A model generated the notes under the pieces. That model was not told the DNA's origin and did no database searches. It saw nothing but the letters and a program-made list of their open reading frames with translations. A DNA stretch of 64,000 bases from Hsuehochloa calcarea (Eukaryota > Streptophyta > Magnoliopsida > Poales > Poaceae). The stretch spans positions 27,850,223-27,914,222 of the forward strand of contig CM070609.1 in NCBI GenBank assembly GCA_036346395.1. The letters are read 5' to 3'. Below, piece by piece: positions 32,643-45,209 of the stretch (the first letter of the stretch is position 1; every line of letters starts with the position of its first letter). The position numbers were made by a program, and so were the translations under genes.

Positions 32643-34182
32643 GTGTTACTCACTGCGCTAAAAACCATATGTGAAGAGGTAATATCACACACGATTCATG
32701 TTAAAAACTGTATATGAAGTATCACAAATGGTTATCAACAAGAACCGTATGTGATATTTCTAAATATTACAAACGGGTTTTTATAAATAAAAAAACCTTC
32801 TATGATACTTCACAGACAATATTTAAGATAAACCATTTGTGATAATTAACTCATCACAGACGATTTTTAAAATACAAATCGTCTGTGATATTTCGCCGCC
32901 CCCTTATATCTCTCTAGATTTGGTCGCCCCCTTTATTCAAATCGAGGAGGTGTCGCGACCTCTCAACTACTCTAGAATCCAAATCACTTCCGCTACCAAA
33001 ATCCCCTTATATATACTACCTACACGTGCCCAATTACTCTATATCGATTTTGCCGGCTCCTCCAAACCGATCAAAGCGCCCCGTCGCCCCAACGACGCCG
33101 ATTACCACCATGAGCTCCTCCACCTCCAGTTGTAACGCTACGGTTCACTACAAAAGGCACTCTTGTCGTAAGAGTGTCTTGTGCAATGTCACCTCTCCTT
33201 CATCGTCGGTGATATCCCCATCCAATCCCTCTCCTCTCTTCCTTGATGCTTGGATCCAAATTACGAAATTGATGGATGGCTAGGGTTTCGGCCATGTAAA
33301 TCTTTATGCTTGTGCGTGTGAAAATTAATTGTTGATGCCTCTAGTTCTTGTGATGATTGATGGATAGCTAGGGTTTCCGCCATGTAAATCTTGATGCTTG
33401 TGCGTATGAAAATTAATTATTGATGTCTCTAGTTATTGAGATGATTGATGGTTGGCTAGGGTTTCGGCCATGTAAATCTTGATGCTTTTGAGTGTGAAAA
33501 TTAATTGTTGATGCCTCTAGTTCTTGTGATGATTGATGGATGGCTAGGGTTTCCCTTATTAAAATTCATGTTTTATTGCACGATGAAGACACGGCGCCGA
33601 TGTCTATTGCACGATGGTGATCTCGTTCTCATAAATAGGCCTACTTTGGTTCATCTGCATTCTTTGATTGCATTGTTTTATAGTGCAATCAGAGAATGTT
33701 GATGAACTGAAGGATGCCTATTTATGAGAATTGGATCACCATCTTGTAATAGACAGTATAGCTATCACAGACGCCTCTTAATTAGAACTATTCGTGATAA
33801 TAGACTATCACAAACAGTTCATATAGTAATAATCGTCTGTGATGAGTGTTATCACAGACGGTTCTTAACTTAGAACCGTTTGTAATAAGGGTATCACTGA
33901 CGGTTCAAAAACTATCTGTAATGCCATTAGGGTATTACTGATCCATAAGCACGCATTTGCCCGAAACCGCTTGTTGTAATGTTTTCAAACCGTCTGCGGT
34001 GAGCTTTTCTCAGATAGTAGTGTTGGCTGGCTGGTATCTCAATAAATAAAGGGTATTTTGGAGAAGGAAAGAGGTTTTACATAGATGGATGGATGGATGT
34101 TTGGGTGGAAGGATGGGACGGAGGCTTTCAATTGTTGGCTAGCCTAGCTATATGCACAAAATAACAAATGCTCAAAAATCAA
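32643..34182. repeat. Tandem duplication, unit 1 (1540 bp) of CACTA-type DNA plus flank
   Basis: This unit and the next are near-identical direct copies. Each starts GTGTTACTCACTGCGC and ends GCTCAAAAATCAAG. The unit contains the body of a non-autonomous CACTA-like element: palindromic CACAGACGGTTC-type subterminal repeats at about 32690-32910 and 33750-34010, then a terminus reading TAGTAGTG near 34015-34022. About 160 bp of unique flank follows. The central ORF (33110-33283, MSSSTSSCNATVHYKRH) is not recognised. Confidence 0.85.
33279..33560. repeat. Minisatellite, 88-bp unit, about 3.2 copies
   Basis: GCTAGGGTTTC recurs at 33279, 33367, 33455 and 33543, exactly 88 bp apart, with the intervening sequence conserved. 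The same array recurs in the second duplication unit at about 34820-35100. Confidence 0.88.
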
Positions 34183-35724
34183 GTGTTACTCACTGCGCTA
34201 AAAACCATATGTAAAGAGGTAATATCACACACGATTCATGTTGAAAACTGTATATGAAGTATCACAAATGGTTATCAACAAGAACCGTATGTGATATTTC
34301 TAAATATTACAAACGGGTTTTTATAAATAAAAAAACATTCTATGATACTTCACAGACAATATTTAAGATAAACCATTTGTGATAATTAACTCATCACAGA
34401 CGATTTTTAAAATACAAATCGTCTGTGATATTTCACCGCCCCCTTATATCTCTCTAGATTTGGTCGCCCCCTTTATTCAAATCGAGGAGGTGTCGTGACC
34501 TCTCAACTACTCTAGAATCCAAATCACTTCCGCTACCAAAATCCCCTTATATATACTGCCTACACGTGCCCAATTACTCTATATCGATTTTGCCGGCTCC
34601 TCCAAACCGATCAAAGCGCCCCGTCGCCCCAACGACGCCGATTACCACCATGAGCTCCTCCACCTCCAGTTGTAACGCTACGGTTCACTACAAAAGGCAC
34701 TCTTGTCGTAAGAGTGTCTTGTGCAATGTCACCTCTCCTTCATCGTCGGTGATATCCCCCATCCAATCCCCTCTCCTCTCTTCCTTGATGCTTGGATCTG
34801 AAATTACGAAATTGATGGATGGCTAGGGTTTCGGCCATGTAAATCTTTATGCTTGTGCGTGTGAAAATTAATTGTTGATGCCTTTAGTTCTTGTGATGAT
34901 TGATGGATAGCTAGGGTTTTCGCCATGTAAATCTTGATGCTTGTGCGTATGAAAAATTAATTATTGATGTCTCTAGTTATTGAGATGATTGATGGTTGGC
35001 TAGGGTTTCGGCCATGTAAATCTTGATGCTTTTGCGTGTGAAAATTAATTGTTGATGCCTCTAGTTCTTGTGATGATTGATGGATGGCTAGGGTTTCCCT
35101 TATTAAAATTCATGTTTTATTGCACGATGAAGACACGGCGCCGATGTCTATTGCACGATGGTGATCTCGTTCTCATAAATAGGCCTGCTTTGGTTCATCT
35201 GCATTCTTTGATTGCATTGTTTTATAGTGCAATCAGAGAATGTTGATGAACTGAAGGATGCCTATTTATGAGAATTGGATCACCATCTTGTAATAGACAG
35301 TATAGCTATCACAGACGCCTCTTAATTAGAACTATTCGTGATAATAGACTATCACAAACGGTTCATAGTAATAATCGTCTGTGATGAGTGTTATCACAGA
35401 CGGTTCTTAACTTAGAACCGTTTGTAATAAGGGTATCACTGACGGTTCAAAAACTATATGTAATGCCATTAGGGTATTACTGATCCATAAGCACAGACGG
35501 TTCAGAAACCGTTTGTTGTAATGTTTTCAAACCGTCTGCGGTGAGCTTTTCTGTATAGTAGTGTTGGCTGGCTGGTATCTCAATAAATAAAGGGTATTTT
35601 GGAGAAGGAAAGAGGTTTTACATAGATGGATGGATGGATGTTTGGGTGGAAGGATGGGACGGAGGCTTTCAATTGTTGGCTAGCCTAGCTATATGCACAA
35701 AATAACAAATGCTCAAAAATCAAG
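34183..35724. repeat. Tandem duplication, unit 2
   Basis: It repeats unit 1 at an offset of 1540 bp, including the flank after the CACTA terminus, which rules out two independent insertions. Differences are a few substitutions and small indels, for example near 34760, 34950 and 35490. Breakpoint homology is one or two bases, so the duplication did not need long repeats. Confidence 0.85.
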
Positions 35725-38700
35725 GGTAAATAAAATAAAATTTAGTGGTATTAATTGCTCTTTTTTGTCGCCATAGTTTGGATTGCAAAAACACTTTAGG
35801 TATTGGAGTTTAGTTAAGCAGTAAAAATCCCCGCAAGAGAATCACTATATGTCGATATGACTGGATCAAGTGATTCTACCATGGTCCATGAGGAAAATAT
35901 CTGTTCTATAGCTATATTAGAACTAGACTTACATAAATTTCCGAGTTGAATCTATATATTAGACCAGGGCATTTTATTTCTATTATTTTTTATTGTCTCT
36001 TATTACTATGTATATATGTTAGAGAAGATGAAAGCAATTGTGTGATACATTACTGTAGATCAATTGTTGTCATCGGTACTTCGGTGGGTAGTATTGAAAT
36101 AGAAGTATGAAATACATTTAGGAAAGATTAATCAAGAGCAGAAGAAGTCACATAGCCAAACTGCAGAATACATTAATAATTTTTGTTACTTGATTACCCA
36201 TTTAAGTCCTGTATGTGTTTTTATTTACAACTCCAAATAATTGAATCCTGTAATAGTCAACTAAATGTGAATTAGTAGGAGCAAGTTAATCAACCCAATC
36301 TATTAAGATTCAAGTTTGACACTAACATCACATGGTTTATTGATACAGTAGAGTCCTTTCTGCTATTTTTGTCTGTTGGTTAATACTCACGCGCGTAGTC
36401 AAGTGTATTAACCGGGCAAGCAGCTCGTACGCAGCCTTGGCCTACTTCAGGTGGTGCCTCGTAACTGTAGATACACCGCACCATAAATATTTTACAGGAC
36501 AGTTCCTGTTTGTCATGGCGTGTAAACAAATAGTAGATCGGGTTTGTGTTCTTGCGTGATTAAATTACACTTTTCTCATATCGTGATCAGCACCTAAGAT
36601 CCTACTATATCTCTGTCATTCTCCCAAAAAGGATTCGATCCTGTAGGAGTTTAGCAGATAGGAATGATTGATTTGGAAGCTTATGGAATTGATTAGTTGG
36701 ATTGTTTGATGAACTAAAATAAGATATAGTCTGCCATGCATGCCAGTTAAGTACGTTGCTACCAACCTCCAAATGGAAGGTTTTCTTGCTGCTCGAGGTC
36801 GACTATGATGTCTGTTTTTTTTTGGGGGTGTATATCTGGCTTCTATATGCATGATCAAAAAATGAGACTTGATAATTCGTTTGCTCCAAGTTTATGTCTT
36901 TTATTGACCTGGTCATTACTTGGAGGAGCAGTGGTGCATGAGTCTTCTTTTCCACATGTGAGAATTATATATACAGCTTTTCATGAAATTCATAAGTTCT
37001 AAATGGGGTCTTAAGATGAAACAAGTTAGTTGTTTAATTGTGTTTTGTGTTATGTTTACCTATCCTATTTTCTCGTGCATAAGAGTCCAAATATTTCTGC
37101 AATAAGTGCATGTGATCTGGTTTTGTTATGATTAAATCGGATCTCATAAAAGCATTGATGAGTACGTACCCTTTTTTTCTAGGTGTACTTGTGCATGTCT
37201 GAGCCTAGCTAGGTTTGCTAGCTGTTCAAATGCCTATATTCATTTTTCATATTTTTCTACTTCCTCAAGAAGGAAAAAAGAGCAAATCTTCACGAATGAA
37301 AAGTTGAGATACTAATGCTGAAAAATACTACTAGTAGTACAGTAACATGTGCTTTTAAACTCAAGGGAAAACATAAACTTTATGCAATTTTCTTCACTCC
37401 ACTCTCGGATTCTCTTGTTGATAGTGCTACTTACACAGAGGAGGGGTTGTTTTATACCAGTAAGAACTACTTGTCAACGATCTGCTCTGAAGATAAACAC
37501 ATTAATTTCTGTCCGAACAACTAGAGAGAATGGTTATTAAGAGGATCAGAGAATTATGAGGTCGTTGAGCTGCAGGGCCAGGTACAGTTGCCCCAGGATG
37601 CGGGATGCAACATGTGCATTTCATTACATTTCGATTCTTGAAATTAAAAATACAGATGTGTATTATTTTGATTGGTTGGAACACACTACAGCATGCAAGA
37701 ATAGCGAACAAATCTTCCAAGAACACAATTTACTCATTTATATTAGGATCCGTGCATGTATTTTATCTCTTGCATAAACCAATAATTGAATGCATTTTCT
37801 TTACAAACGGTACCTAGTGGTACATGCTTACAGTGCAAGTACTGCAGTGCACTGTGATGATTGCTGCTCCTGCTGCTGCTACTACTACTAGTACACTAAA
37901 GCTGCCTCATCACAAATGGAAGGAAACGAGCCAAAATCAAAAGGCAAGGCACGGAACCATGCAAAGTTGAGAGATGCATATTTCGCTGTGAAAAGTTGCA
38001 AGGGAGAGCAACTGCTCTTGCTGTAAAGTTTGGCTGAATTTAGCTGCATCAAAAACAGATAAGTTTGACCTCCTCGTGTGACATCTCTTAGCTTGACCAA
38101 ACATATCTGTACTTGCGAAAAGCAGTGGCAAGCTGATGGATCCATCCATGCATGTAGCTCGAGAACAATGAATATAACCAGGAGCAAATTAAATTGCAAG
38201 CCAGTGCATGTCTACTACTACACTACTACTACTGTCCTACATAATTGTATACAGGAGCCGGGCACATTGCTGTCTGGAGCCTGGAGCTGTGGAAATGCAG
38301 ACAAATGTTAAATTGTTCGGCCATTTATTTTGTGGGGTTCTCGCGCGTGCTTTGTAACCGCATACAGGTCATGCTAATTGTGTCTGCACGGTTCGTAAAC
38401 TCAGTGTGCCATGCTTAGATCAACGATTGAGTTCACGGACCGACACGGTACCACCTGTTTAATTAGCTGGATACAAGGGAGCTTTGGAAGAGGTCGATAC
38501 AAGGGAGAAAAACAACGGAAGGATCGAGTCGTGATCTGATGCAGCTGTGAGACATCCCCTTTGGCGGATTTGAGAGCGATCAAACGAACTAGCGGCACAA
38601 GTGGCTCACCACCCATGCATGAATGATCTGCGTCTGGCTCCAGGACAAGTCCGATGGACTAGTACGAACTAAAAACAAAAGTTCAGACACAAATTCAGGG

Positions 38701-38898
38701 TGACGCCGATCTGATGCCTAGCTCTATATACTTTTTCTATTTGTGCTAGCTTCTAGTGTTCCTCTAGGGGTTTCGTGGTTATCAGGTATACTTGGCTTTT
38801 CCGAACAAATCTAGTGGTTCAGGTAACACATAATTTCTGAGAGAAACCTACATATGTATGTACCTTAACAATCCCTAATATTTTACACGGACTATCAA
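35725..38898. other. Gene-free intergenic DNA
   Basis: AT-rich sequence with only short, unsupported ORFs. There are a (CTG)n/(CTA)n run at 37866-37892 and ACTACTACT tracts near 38214-38232. I see no conserved protein, tRNA or clear transposon end. Confidence 0.5.
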
Positions 38899-38903
38899 AG
38901 GTG

Positions 38904-39456
38904 TGTAACACCCGTCCTTTAGTACCACATTGCCAATTTATTTTGATTTACACTAGCATAATAATGCCTGTTGGCACAAATAGTAACACTTACAGGTTAA
39001 TCTTTTTGGGCGAAGCGAGGATGAAAGCCCAAGTGAGATGCTATACGCATGCGTGCTGTCCGTGGGTGGGCTGGGCTACGCGTGAATTTCGGGCGCATGA
39101 TGTTATAGATGATATCGGAGTATCAACCCCTCGCTATGCGGGCTGAGTGTGCAAGTAGCCTTATGGCGGCACACGACACACAGGTCGTATACCGAGAGGA
39201 GTTTCTAGGCATTTCACACTGCCGAGGCGGCAACCCATTAAGGGGAAGAGAATGTAACATCCCATCCTTTAGTACCGTATTACTAGTTTATCTTGTTTTA
39301 CACTAGCATATAATGTCTGTTGACTTAAATCGTAGCACTTTCGGATGAATCCTTTTAGACGAAGTGATAACGAAAACCAAGTGAGGTGCTTTGCATGTGT
39401 GCCCACCCCGTGGGTGTGCTGGTCTGTCAGTGAATTTCGAGTCGCGTGACGATACA
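38904..39456 (+). mobile_element. TRIM (miniature LTR retrotransposon), 553 bp, TSD AGGTG
   Basis: Two direct repeats of 204 bp (38904-39107 and 39253-39456) begin TGTAACACCC and TGTAACATCC, and the second ends GATACA. AGGTG flanks the whole at 38899-38903 and 39457-39461. Right after the first repeat, TGATATCGGAG (39110-39120) resembles the tRNA-iMet primer site TGGTATCAGAG with two changes. AAGGGGAAGAGAA just before the second repeat is a polypurine tract. The 145-bp interior has no ORF. All parts fit a TRIM, which must borrow proteins from an autonomous element. Confidence 0.9.
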
Positions 39457-39461
39457 AGGTG

Positions 39462-40583
39462 CCACCCCGAAACTATTCAATTCTACTCCATTTCTCCATT
39501 ATAGATCTGTGCGTGCATGCTGGTTCCTTTCAGGGTCATATCCTGCACAAGTGCAATATACTCTTCTCCAGCTAACCACACACAGTGGAGTTTGGTAGTG
39601 ATCGATGGATGGGTCGAGCAAGGTAATCAAGATAAGAAATGAAGGGAATTAATTGGGGGGACCGGGCCCTCCTCCAAACCGATCGATCGGGCGATGGATC
39701 GACCCGACAGACATGGAGGCACTGTGTTGTGTTTGGTAATGCCAAAAGGAATGTGAGGGCCCACCCAGCCGGGGAGGTGAGAGAGAGAGAGAGCTAACGC
39801 AATTATTCTCCCACAACTTCTGTTCCACACATGCATAAAGCTAGCCACAAGCCCGGCCTGGCTTAGCTTAAAACCAAAGGAATCCCATCTTGGTCGATCA
39901 AACGGGGTTGCTTTACTGTTAATTATCGGCCTCCATGCTCCGTGCATCATGGTATTGTCTCCTCCCGGCCATGTATTTAAGCAGGGCAGTTGATTATTTT
40001 CCTTGATGGTCCCGCACTACCTACTGTGTCTTTTCTCTCTTCTTCTCTTCTTTTTCTTTTTACTCTGGCTCCTAGCCTGCTTGTACCTGTTCCATAACCT
40101 GGTATGCCATAATCGATCCAGATATCCGATCACCCAAGAGGTGGCATAATTTTATGTATGTTCACATATCTAGAGCATTTTTTTGGGATATAAGTGAATT
40201 TTATGTTGATTTACTGCTACTTGCAGACTACGTACGTTCTACTAATACAAGATTAATATTAAGTGCAAATCTGAGAAAAGGATAAAACCAACCGTCCTTT
40301 ACTGCACACCACTGTGTTTAGTACAAATAATCTGAACGTGTTGTCACCTGTACTCGTTAACACTGATTTATAGGACAGCATAGCATGCACCCGTACCATA
40401 CTTAGATTGGTACGTTGTTTGTATGGATTCGGGCCCTCTGCGTGGAGCATCTCTCCTTTTTAACGCATAGGATAAACAGTACTCGACACGAGGAGCACCT
40501 CTCAACCGACGGAACTTTATTAGATTATGTGCTACAGTAAAATTCCTTGATGCTACCCTACATTATCGCTGTAGCAGCTCATA
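39462..40583. other. Gene-free stretch with promoter-like features
   Basis: It holds a (GA)n run at 39778-39792, a TATTTAAG TATA-like motif near 39973, and a CT-rich tract at 40029-40060. No supported ORF follows, so these may be chance or relics. Nothing else recognised. Confidence 0.4.
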
Positions 40584-41006
40584 TCTATCTATTATATTAT
40601 TAAAGCAATAGAAAAACAAGCCACCACGTTCTCTCTCAAGGGCTAGAAATTCTCATGTTAATCGGTAAAAAAAAAACATCTACACCGTTGATCGTGGTGG
40701 GTCCAGATTATAGCGATCTAGATTAAACAGAAGAGTTCATGTCAAGTACAATATAGAAATAAGAGTCCATCTCAAGTACAATGCAAAAATATATGAAATT
40801 TGTAATAAAATTAGTAATTTAATTTTGATACAAATTCCTAAATAAAATCACTAAATAAACATAATTTGGAATAATTTTTTTAAAAAAGTAATTGGAATAG
40901 TATACTAATTCCAACAAAAATAACTAAAATTCGAAATAAAAATAAATAAAATTAGCGAATTGACTTCGATACAAATTACAAAGTAAAATCACCAATAACT
41001 ATAATT

Positions 41007-41009
<3 letters not shown>

Positions 41010-41064
<55 letters not shown>
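41010..41064. repeat. (TA)n microsatellite
   Basis: An uninterrupted run of TA dinucleotides of about 55 bp lies within the AT-rich repeats of the Helitron-like element. Confidence 0.95.
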
Positions 41065-41068
<4 letters not shown>

Positions 41069-41459
41069 AACTAGAAAATCGCAATTGGATTAATTTCCAT
41101 GTGAATTCCAAAGTAAAATACTTAAATAAATAAAATCAAAACAAAAATATAATCAATTTGAATTCCACACGAATTCCTAAGTAAATTCCTAAATAAATAT
41201 AACTAGAAAAAAATAAACCAAAAATAGAAATTGTATTAGTATACGAATTTCACCAAAAAAATAATTTGATTTTGGAATAAAAATAACATTAGAATTTTGA
41301 TTTCGATACGAAGCCCTAAGTAAAGTATATAAATAAATGTAATTGGGCATAAAAATTAAATAAAAATAACAATTGGATTAGTTTACGAATTCCAGCAAAA
41401 TAATTGAAATTAGGTACAACAAATAAAAGAAAATTTGTAATTTGGTTTTCATACAATTC

Positions 41460-42360
41460 GATGAGTCACGGCGGCCGATCTTAGATAGGTTCGATTTGGT
41501 TAAATCGTGAGGACGTTGACGCTTTGAGGCTTTCGACCAGCGATCTTCACCTCGCAATTCGCTACACACTTACGCTGTCGTTATCGACCACGCTTGTACG
41601 CGATCGACCTTACCACGAAGGTTATTGTTCACGCAAGCAATCGAAGCAACTCACAAGAACAAGGTAGATGCAATCAATTGTATTGCGGATATGGATGAAG
41701 TTTACAAGTGGGGTTCCTCAAACCGATAATCGTAAAGCCGCAATTGGCGAAATAATCTAAGAAAAACCCGCTCTAAACTACTACGCTCTCTGTATATATA
41801 TAGGGGACGTGAGGAGGTCGACCTAGGGTTGTGCGGCCGTGGGATGAGGCGCACACAACCCGGACTCGATCTCGTCACGTTTACAAAGTCTTATTAGTTT
41901 CCAAAGCGGTGTGCAAAGACCTTGTGTCGCGTATTTACGGTCGAAGATCTAGTCGTGGGATCGGTCCTAGGGTGGTCTTGAGGAGTCCATGCTATCTTTG
42001 GTCATAGATTGTGTCCAACGAGTCTTGTACTCGCCTCTCTGGGTCGTAGAGTGCTCCCAACGAGTCATCCGGTCGTAGGCCTTCTTGAAGTGGTCGAGGC
42101 CTGCGAATCGATCGTGGACCTTCTTGAACTGGTCGTAGGCCTTCTTGAAGTGGTCGTAATCCTAGATTTACAGTACAAGTAAATCATCTCCATTAAGCGA
42201 CATCATAGAGTTCTCAAATAATACACTCGACCCTAGAAACGATTTTACCTGATAGATTAAGTCACGTGCTCTAGCTCTTGTCATAGGACCTTGTAGTCCA
42301 ACACCCAAATCTAGAGGGTTTTGTGTAGTATGTGTATCCGAAGGAGGGATGTCCTCATCA
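41460..42360 (-). mobile_element. LTR-retrotransposon fragment inserted with TSD AATTC (901 bp)
   Basis: AATTC occurs at 41455-41459 and 42361-42365, and removing the insert rebuilds the local AT-rich repeat. The minus strand encodes DEDIPPSDT and GPMTRARARDLIYQ (42168-42368), the tail of a plant retrotransposon polyprotein related to the one near 2230-2340. After a stop there is an open stretch with repeated DHFKKAYD-type peptides (42070-42160). A TATA-like TATATATA stands at 41793-41802 and could belong to an LTR. The ends read GATGAG and CTCATCA, so the first T may be lost. Confidence 0.65.
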
Positions 42361-43799
42361 AATTCCAAAGTAAAATATCTTAATAACTAAAATTTTGAAT
42401 AAACTAAATATAAGTTATAATGAAGATATCGTGAATAGTATCAGAGGAGACCATGAAAGAGTGCAATGACGTCGATTTGTCCTACAAGAAGACATTGATC
42501 CACAAGGAAGCGAATAGCCGAGGTAGCAGCGACGAAGATGAGAACAATTCCATGCTGCTCACCTTAGCTGTTTAACAAGGACAATATCGTACTGCTCGCT
42601 GTAGCCGTTAAAGAGAACGACCGAAGTAAAAGGAGCCAAGTGTTGTGACGACGAATGGTATGAATCGATGTTGTTGAAGAAGTCAATGGCCAAAAAAACT
42701 TGATAATGGAGAATACATAGCAGAGAGGAGATGAAGCTTTGGATTAAAGATGAGCTATCGACGATATGTGATCATCGGGTAGCTAGGAGCATGCCATCAT
42801 TGGTGAGTGACATGGAATCACCGACGATGGTGAGAAGATTCTCCCTATAATTAGATAACGACTAATGCAGACATACCAACATCAGTGAAGATGGGAGGTC
42901 ATCGCAGTTAGTGAGGAAGCCACATCGTTGAGTTGGACAACGTTGATGAAGAGGAGCGACCAACATAGGAGAAGAAGACATCGTGCATGTGTATATACAT
43001 GCATGCATCCTACGAATAGAAGCATGGGCGTACAGAAACAAAGGAGCAAAGAGCTCGGAGTAGAGGTAGCGTAACGGTAAGGAAAAGGCTTGGGGCCACT
43101 AGAGAGAGTGCGACGGGTGTCTCGGCAGGGATTGACGATATTTGCACGTATATACGTGTAGATGTCACAACAGTCATCATTAAGCGATAATTTGAGAGAA
43201 GTGGAAGATAACTATGTGGTAGAGTTTTGCATTGGAAATGGTAGCAGTTGAGAGATATCGATCAAGAATTGGGTTTGCTCTTGGAGGTTGAAGTAGAAAA
43301 ATTGTGGCAGTGAGAAGAGATGGAGGACACACGGTTCGGTAGGGCAACCGACGCAAGGGAAGATAAGTTCATGATAGGTCGCCTATGGTTCATCGGTGTA
43401 TACATGAGCAAGGTGCTATAATACCATCTAAACTAAAAAGATAATTTTGTTGCATGCATAATCAATGTATTGCTTGATATTAACATAGGTACATGTGCAT
43501 GCAAATATTTTAGAAAAGAGTTAAGAGCATGCAGCTACATGATGCGTACATAATGGAGAGTGGTCAACTTATTATACTCATGATTTTCTTTCATCAAAGC
43601 TCATACTTCAATTATGTTACTCAAGTTGTATTTTCCTTCAAGGTTCTATTGTAATTTTCTAATGTTTATGATATCTTAAATCCTAAATAGCTACAATATA
43701 CGTAAATATATTCTGAAGCATCTAAGTTATATTATATATCGTTACAAACTTTAAAATAAATTTAGCCGCGCAAACGCGAAGATCCACCCTGCTAGCTAG

Positions 43800-45209
43800 T
43801 TGCTGTATATACAGTATCTCCCTGCAATACTGCAAACAATCCGAATCCTCTTTTATACATTTGAGATGAAGCCGCTTACCAGGCACAACTGTCACAACCG
43901 GTACTATTGTACTCGCTAGAACGTTAGGAGTCATCAACCAAGCAAAATCGTAATGAAAAAATCGTTCAGAAGATCTAGGGGAAAAGGGGGGACAGATATA
44001 TAACAGCGTGATCTCCATTGCTCAAGTGAAGGGATAATCACTCACACTAAAAAGGAGAACGATTACCAAAGGATGGAACATCACTTCAGTGTAACACATC
44101 AAGGAGACGCAAGGGACACATGGCGATAATGAAAGTGTGACTAAACAAGGACGACGGCGACATCGATCGAGTTGATTGTCCCAATACCGTGGCTAGCCTG
44201 AACATGCACACAATTTCTAATGCTGTCAAGCTCAGAAGATTAATGCGTAGATCCAACTGGTAAGACGGCTTGATCACTGATAAGCCTTCGATGAGACCAG
44301 TGATGCAACTTCAGTGGAGCAACATCAAGCATGGGCTGACTAGCTCGCTATTGACTGTGGCGCCGCTAGAGACCCTACGAGCGAACCATCACGAATCCCG
44401 TCTGTCTCTTAGAAATATCAACCTCGTCTAGCGATTTAGACAATCCACCTTAATTTGCGCCGTCTGAAACTGATTCACCGTAGCTGATACTACATTTTAG
44501 ACGGTTTCACGTACAAATGCGCTCAATGTTGCTCGACCTACATTCCTACATACTATTCTCGATCGATCAACGCATAATGGCCAGCCACATCGCACGGCCT
44601 CTCGCGATCGACACATTTCGTGCCAAACGGCCAACGAGCCGTAACCGCAGACAAGGTGGTGGTGGTGGAGAACGAGGAGGATATTAGCTTGTCTTTGATT
44701 CCGTCTCGTACCGATGCCACTCACGGTATACGAAACTAATCTCTTGTTAATTCTTGTTCCCTTGTTCTTCTTACCTAGGGTAATTTTTCTATCCATTCCT
44801 TTCTAATTGTTCTTGTTTTGAATCACAGGAACTGATGTTGTGGAGCAGACTGGGTGGGAAGGTCTCTATGAAAGGATCATCGAATTGTTGATGTGGAAGA
44901 ACATCGCGAAATCAGCACTCTGGTTCGGGTTGAGTTCCATGTTCTTCTTCTCTTGCTCCTTTTCAAGAGAGATTGCATGTTCTTCTCTTCGATGCTAAAT
45001 ATGATAGTCTGGTTACTATATGGAGGTTTCTGGCCACATGTACTTCCTCCAGCGCGCCCTCCTGGCAGCATCCTCCTCCACTCCCTCCTGCGCGCCCTCC
45101 TGGCAGTGTCCTCCTCCAGCTCGATCTTCTTCTCCAGCGTTCAATATATAAGGACAACACCAGAACATTTTGCTTCCCGCGTACGCGTTCAAAATTTTAC
45201 GTACTCCCG
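43800..45209. other. Gene-free stretch
   Basis: Only short ORFs without recognisable domains. A local duplication is visible: GCGCGCCCTCCTGGCAG-like blocks at about 45053 and 45091. Motifs such as TAGACGGTTTCACG near 44499 hint at degraded CACTA-like DNA but no terminus was found. Confidence 0.4.

Larger units (their letters stand above)
40584..43799 (+). mobile_element. Helitron-like element (candidate)
   Basis: The left end reads TCTATCTATTATATTATTAAAG after an A, as in many grass Helitrons. The right end has a short hairpin (CGCGCAAACGCG, 43767-43778), then a GATCCACCCT stretch, then CTAG before a T. No Rep/helicase ORF is present, so it would be non-autonomous. The interior contains AT-rich degenerate repeats around AAATTCCxAAxTAAA (40800-41450), a TA microsatellite, a later 901-bp insertion, and about 1.4 kb without a recognisable gene. 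Both termini are pattern matches only; Helitrons leave no target duplication, so the call rests on ends alone. Confidence 0.5.

Noticed and set aside
32643..35724. Two separate CACTA insertions
   Set aside because: The repeat includes the same unique flank after the transposon terminus, so it is one duplicated block.
38904..39456. Simple tandem duplication in place of a TRIM
   Set aside because: PBS-like and PPT sequences at the correct places and a 5-bp TSD fit a retrotransposon much better.
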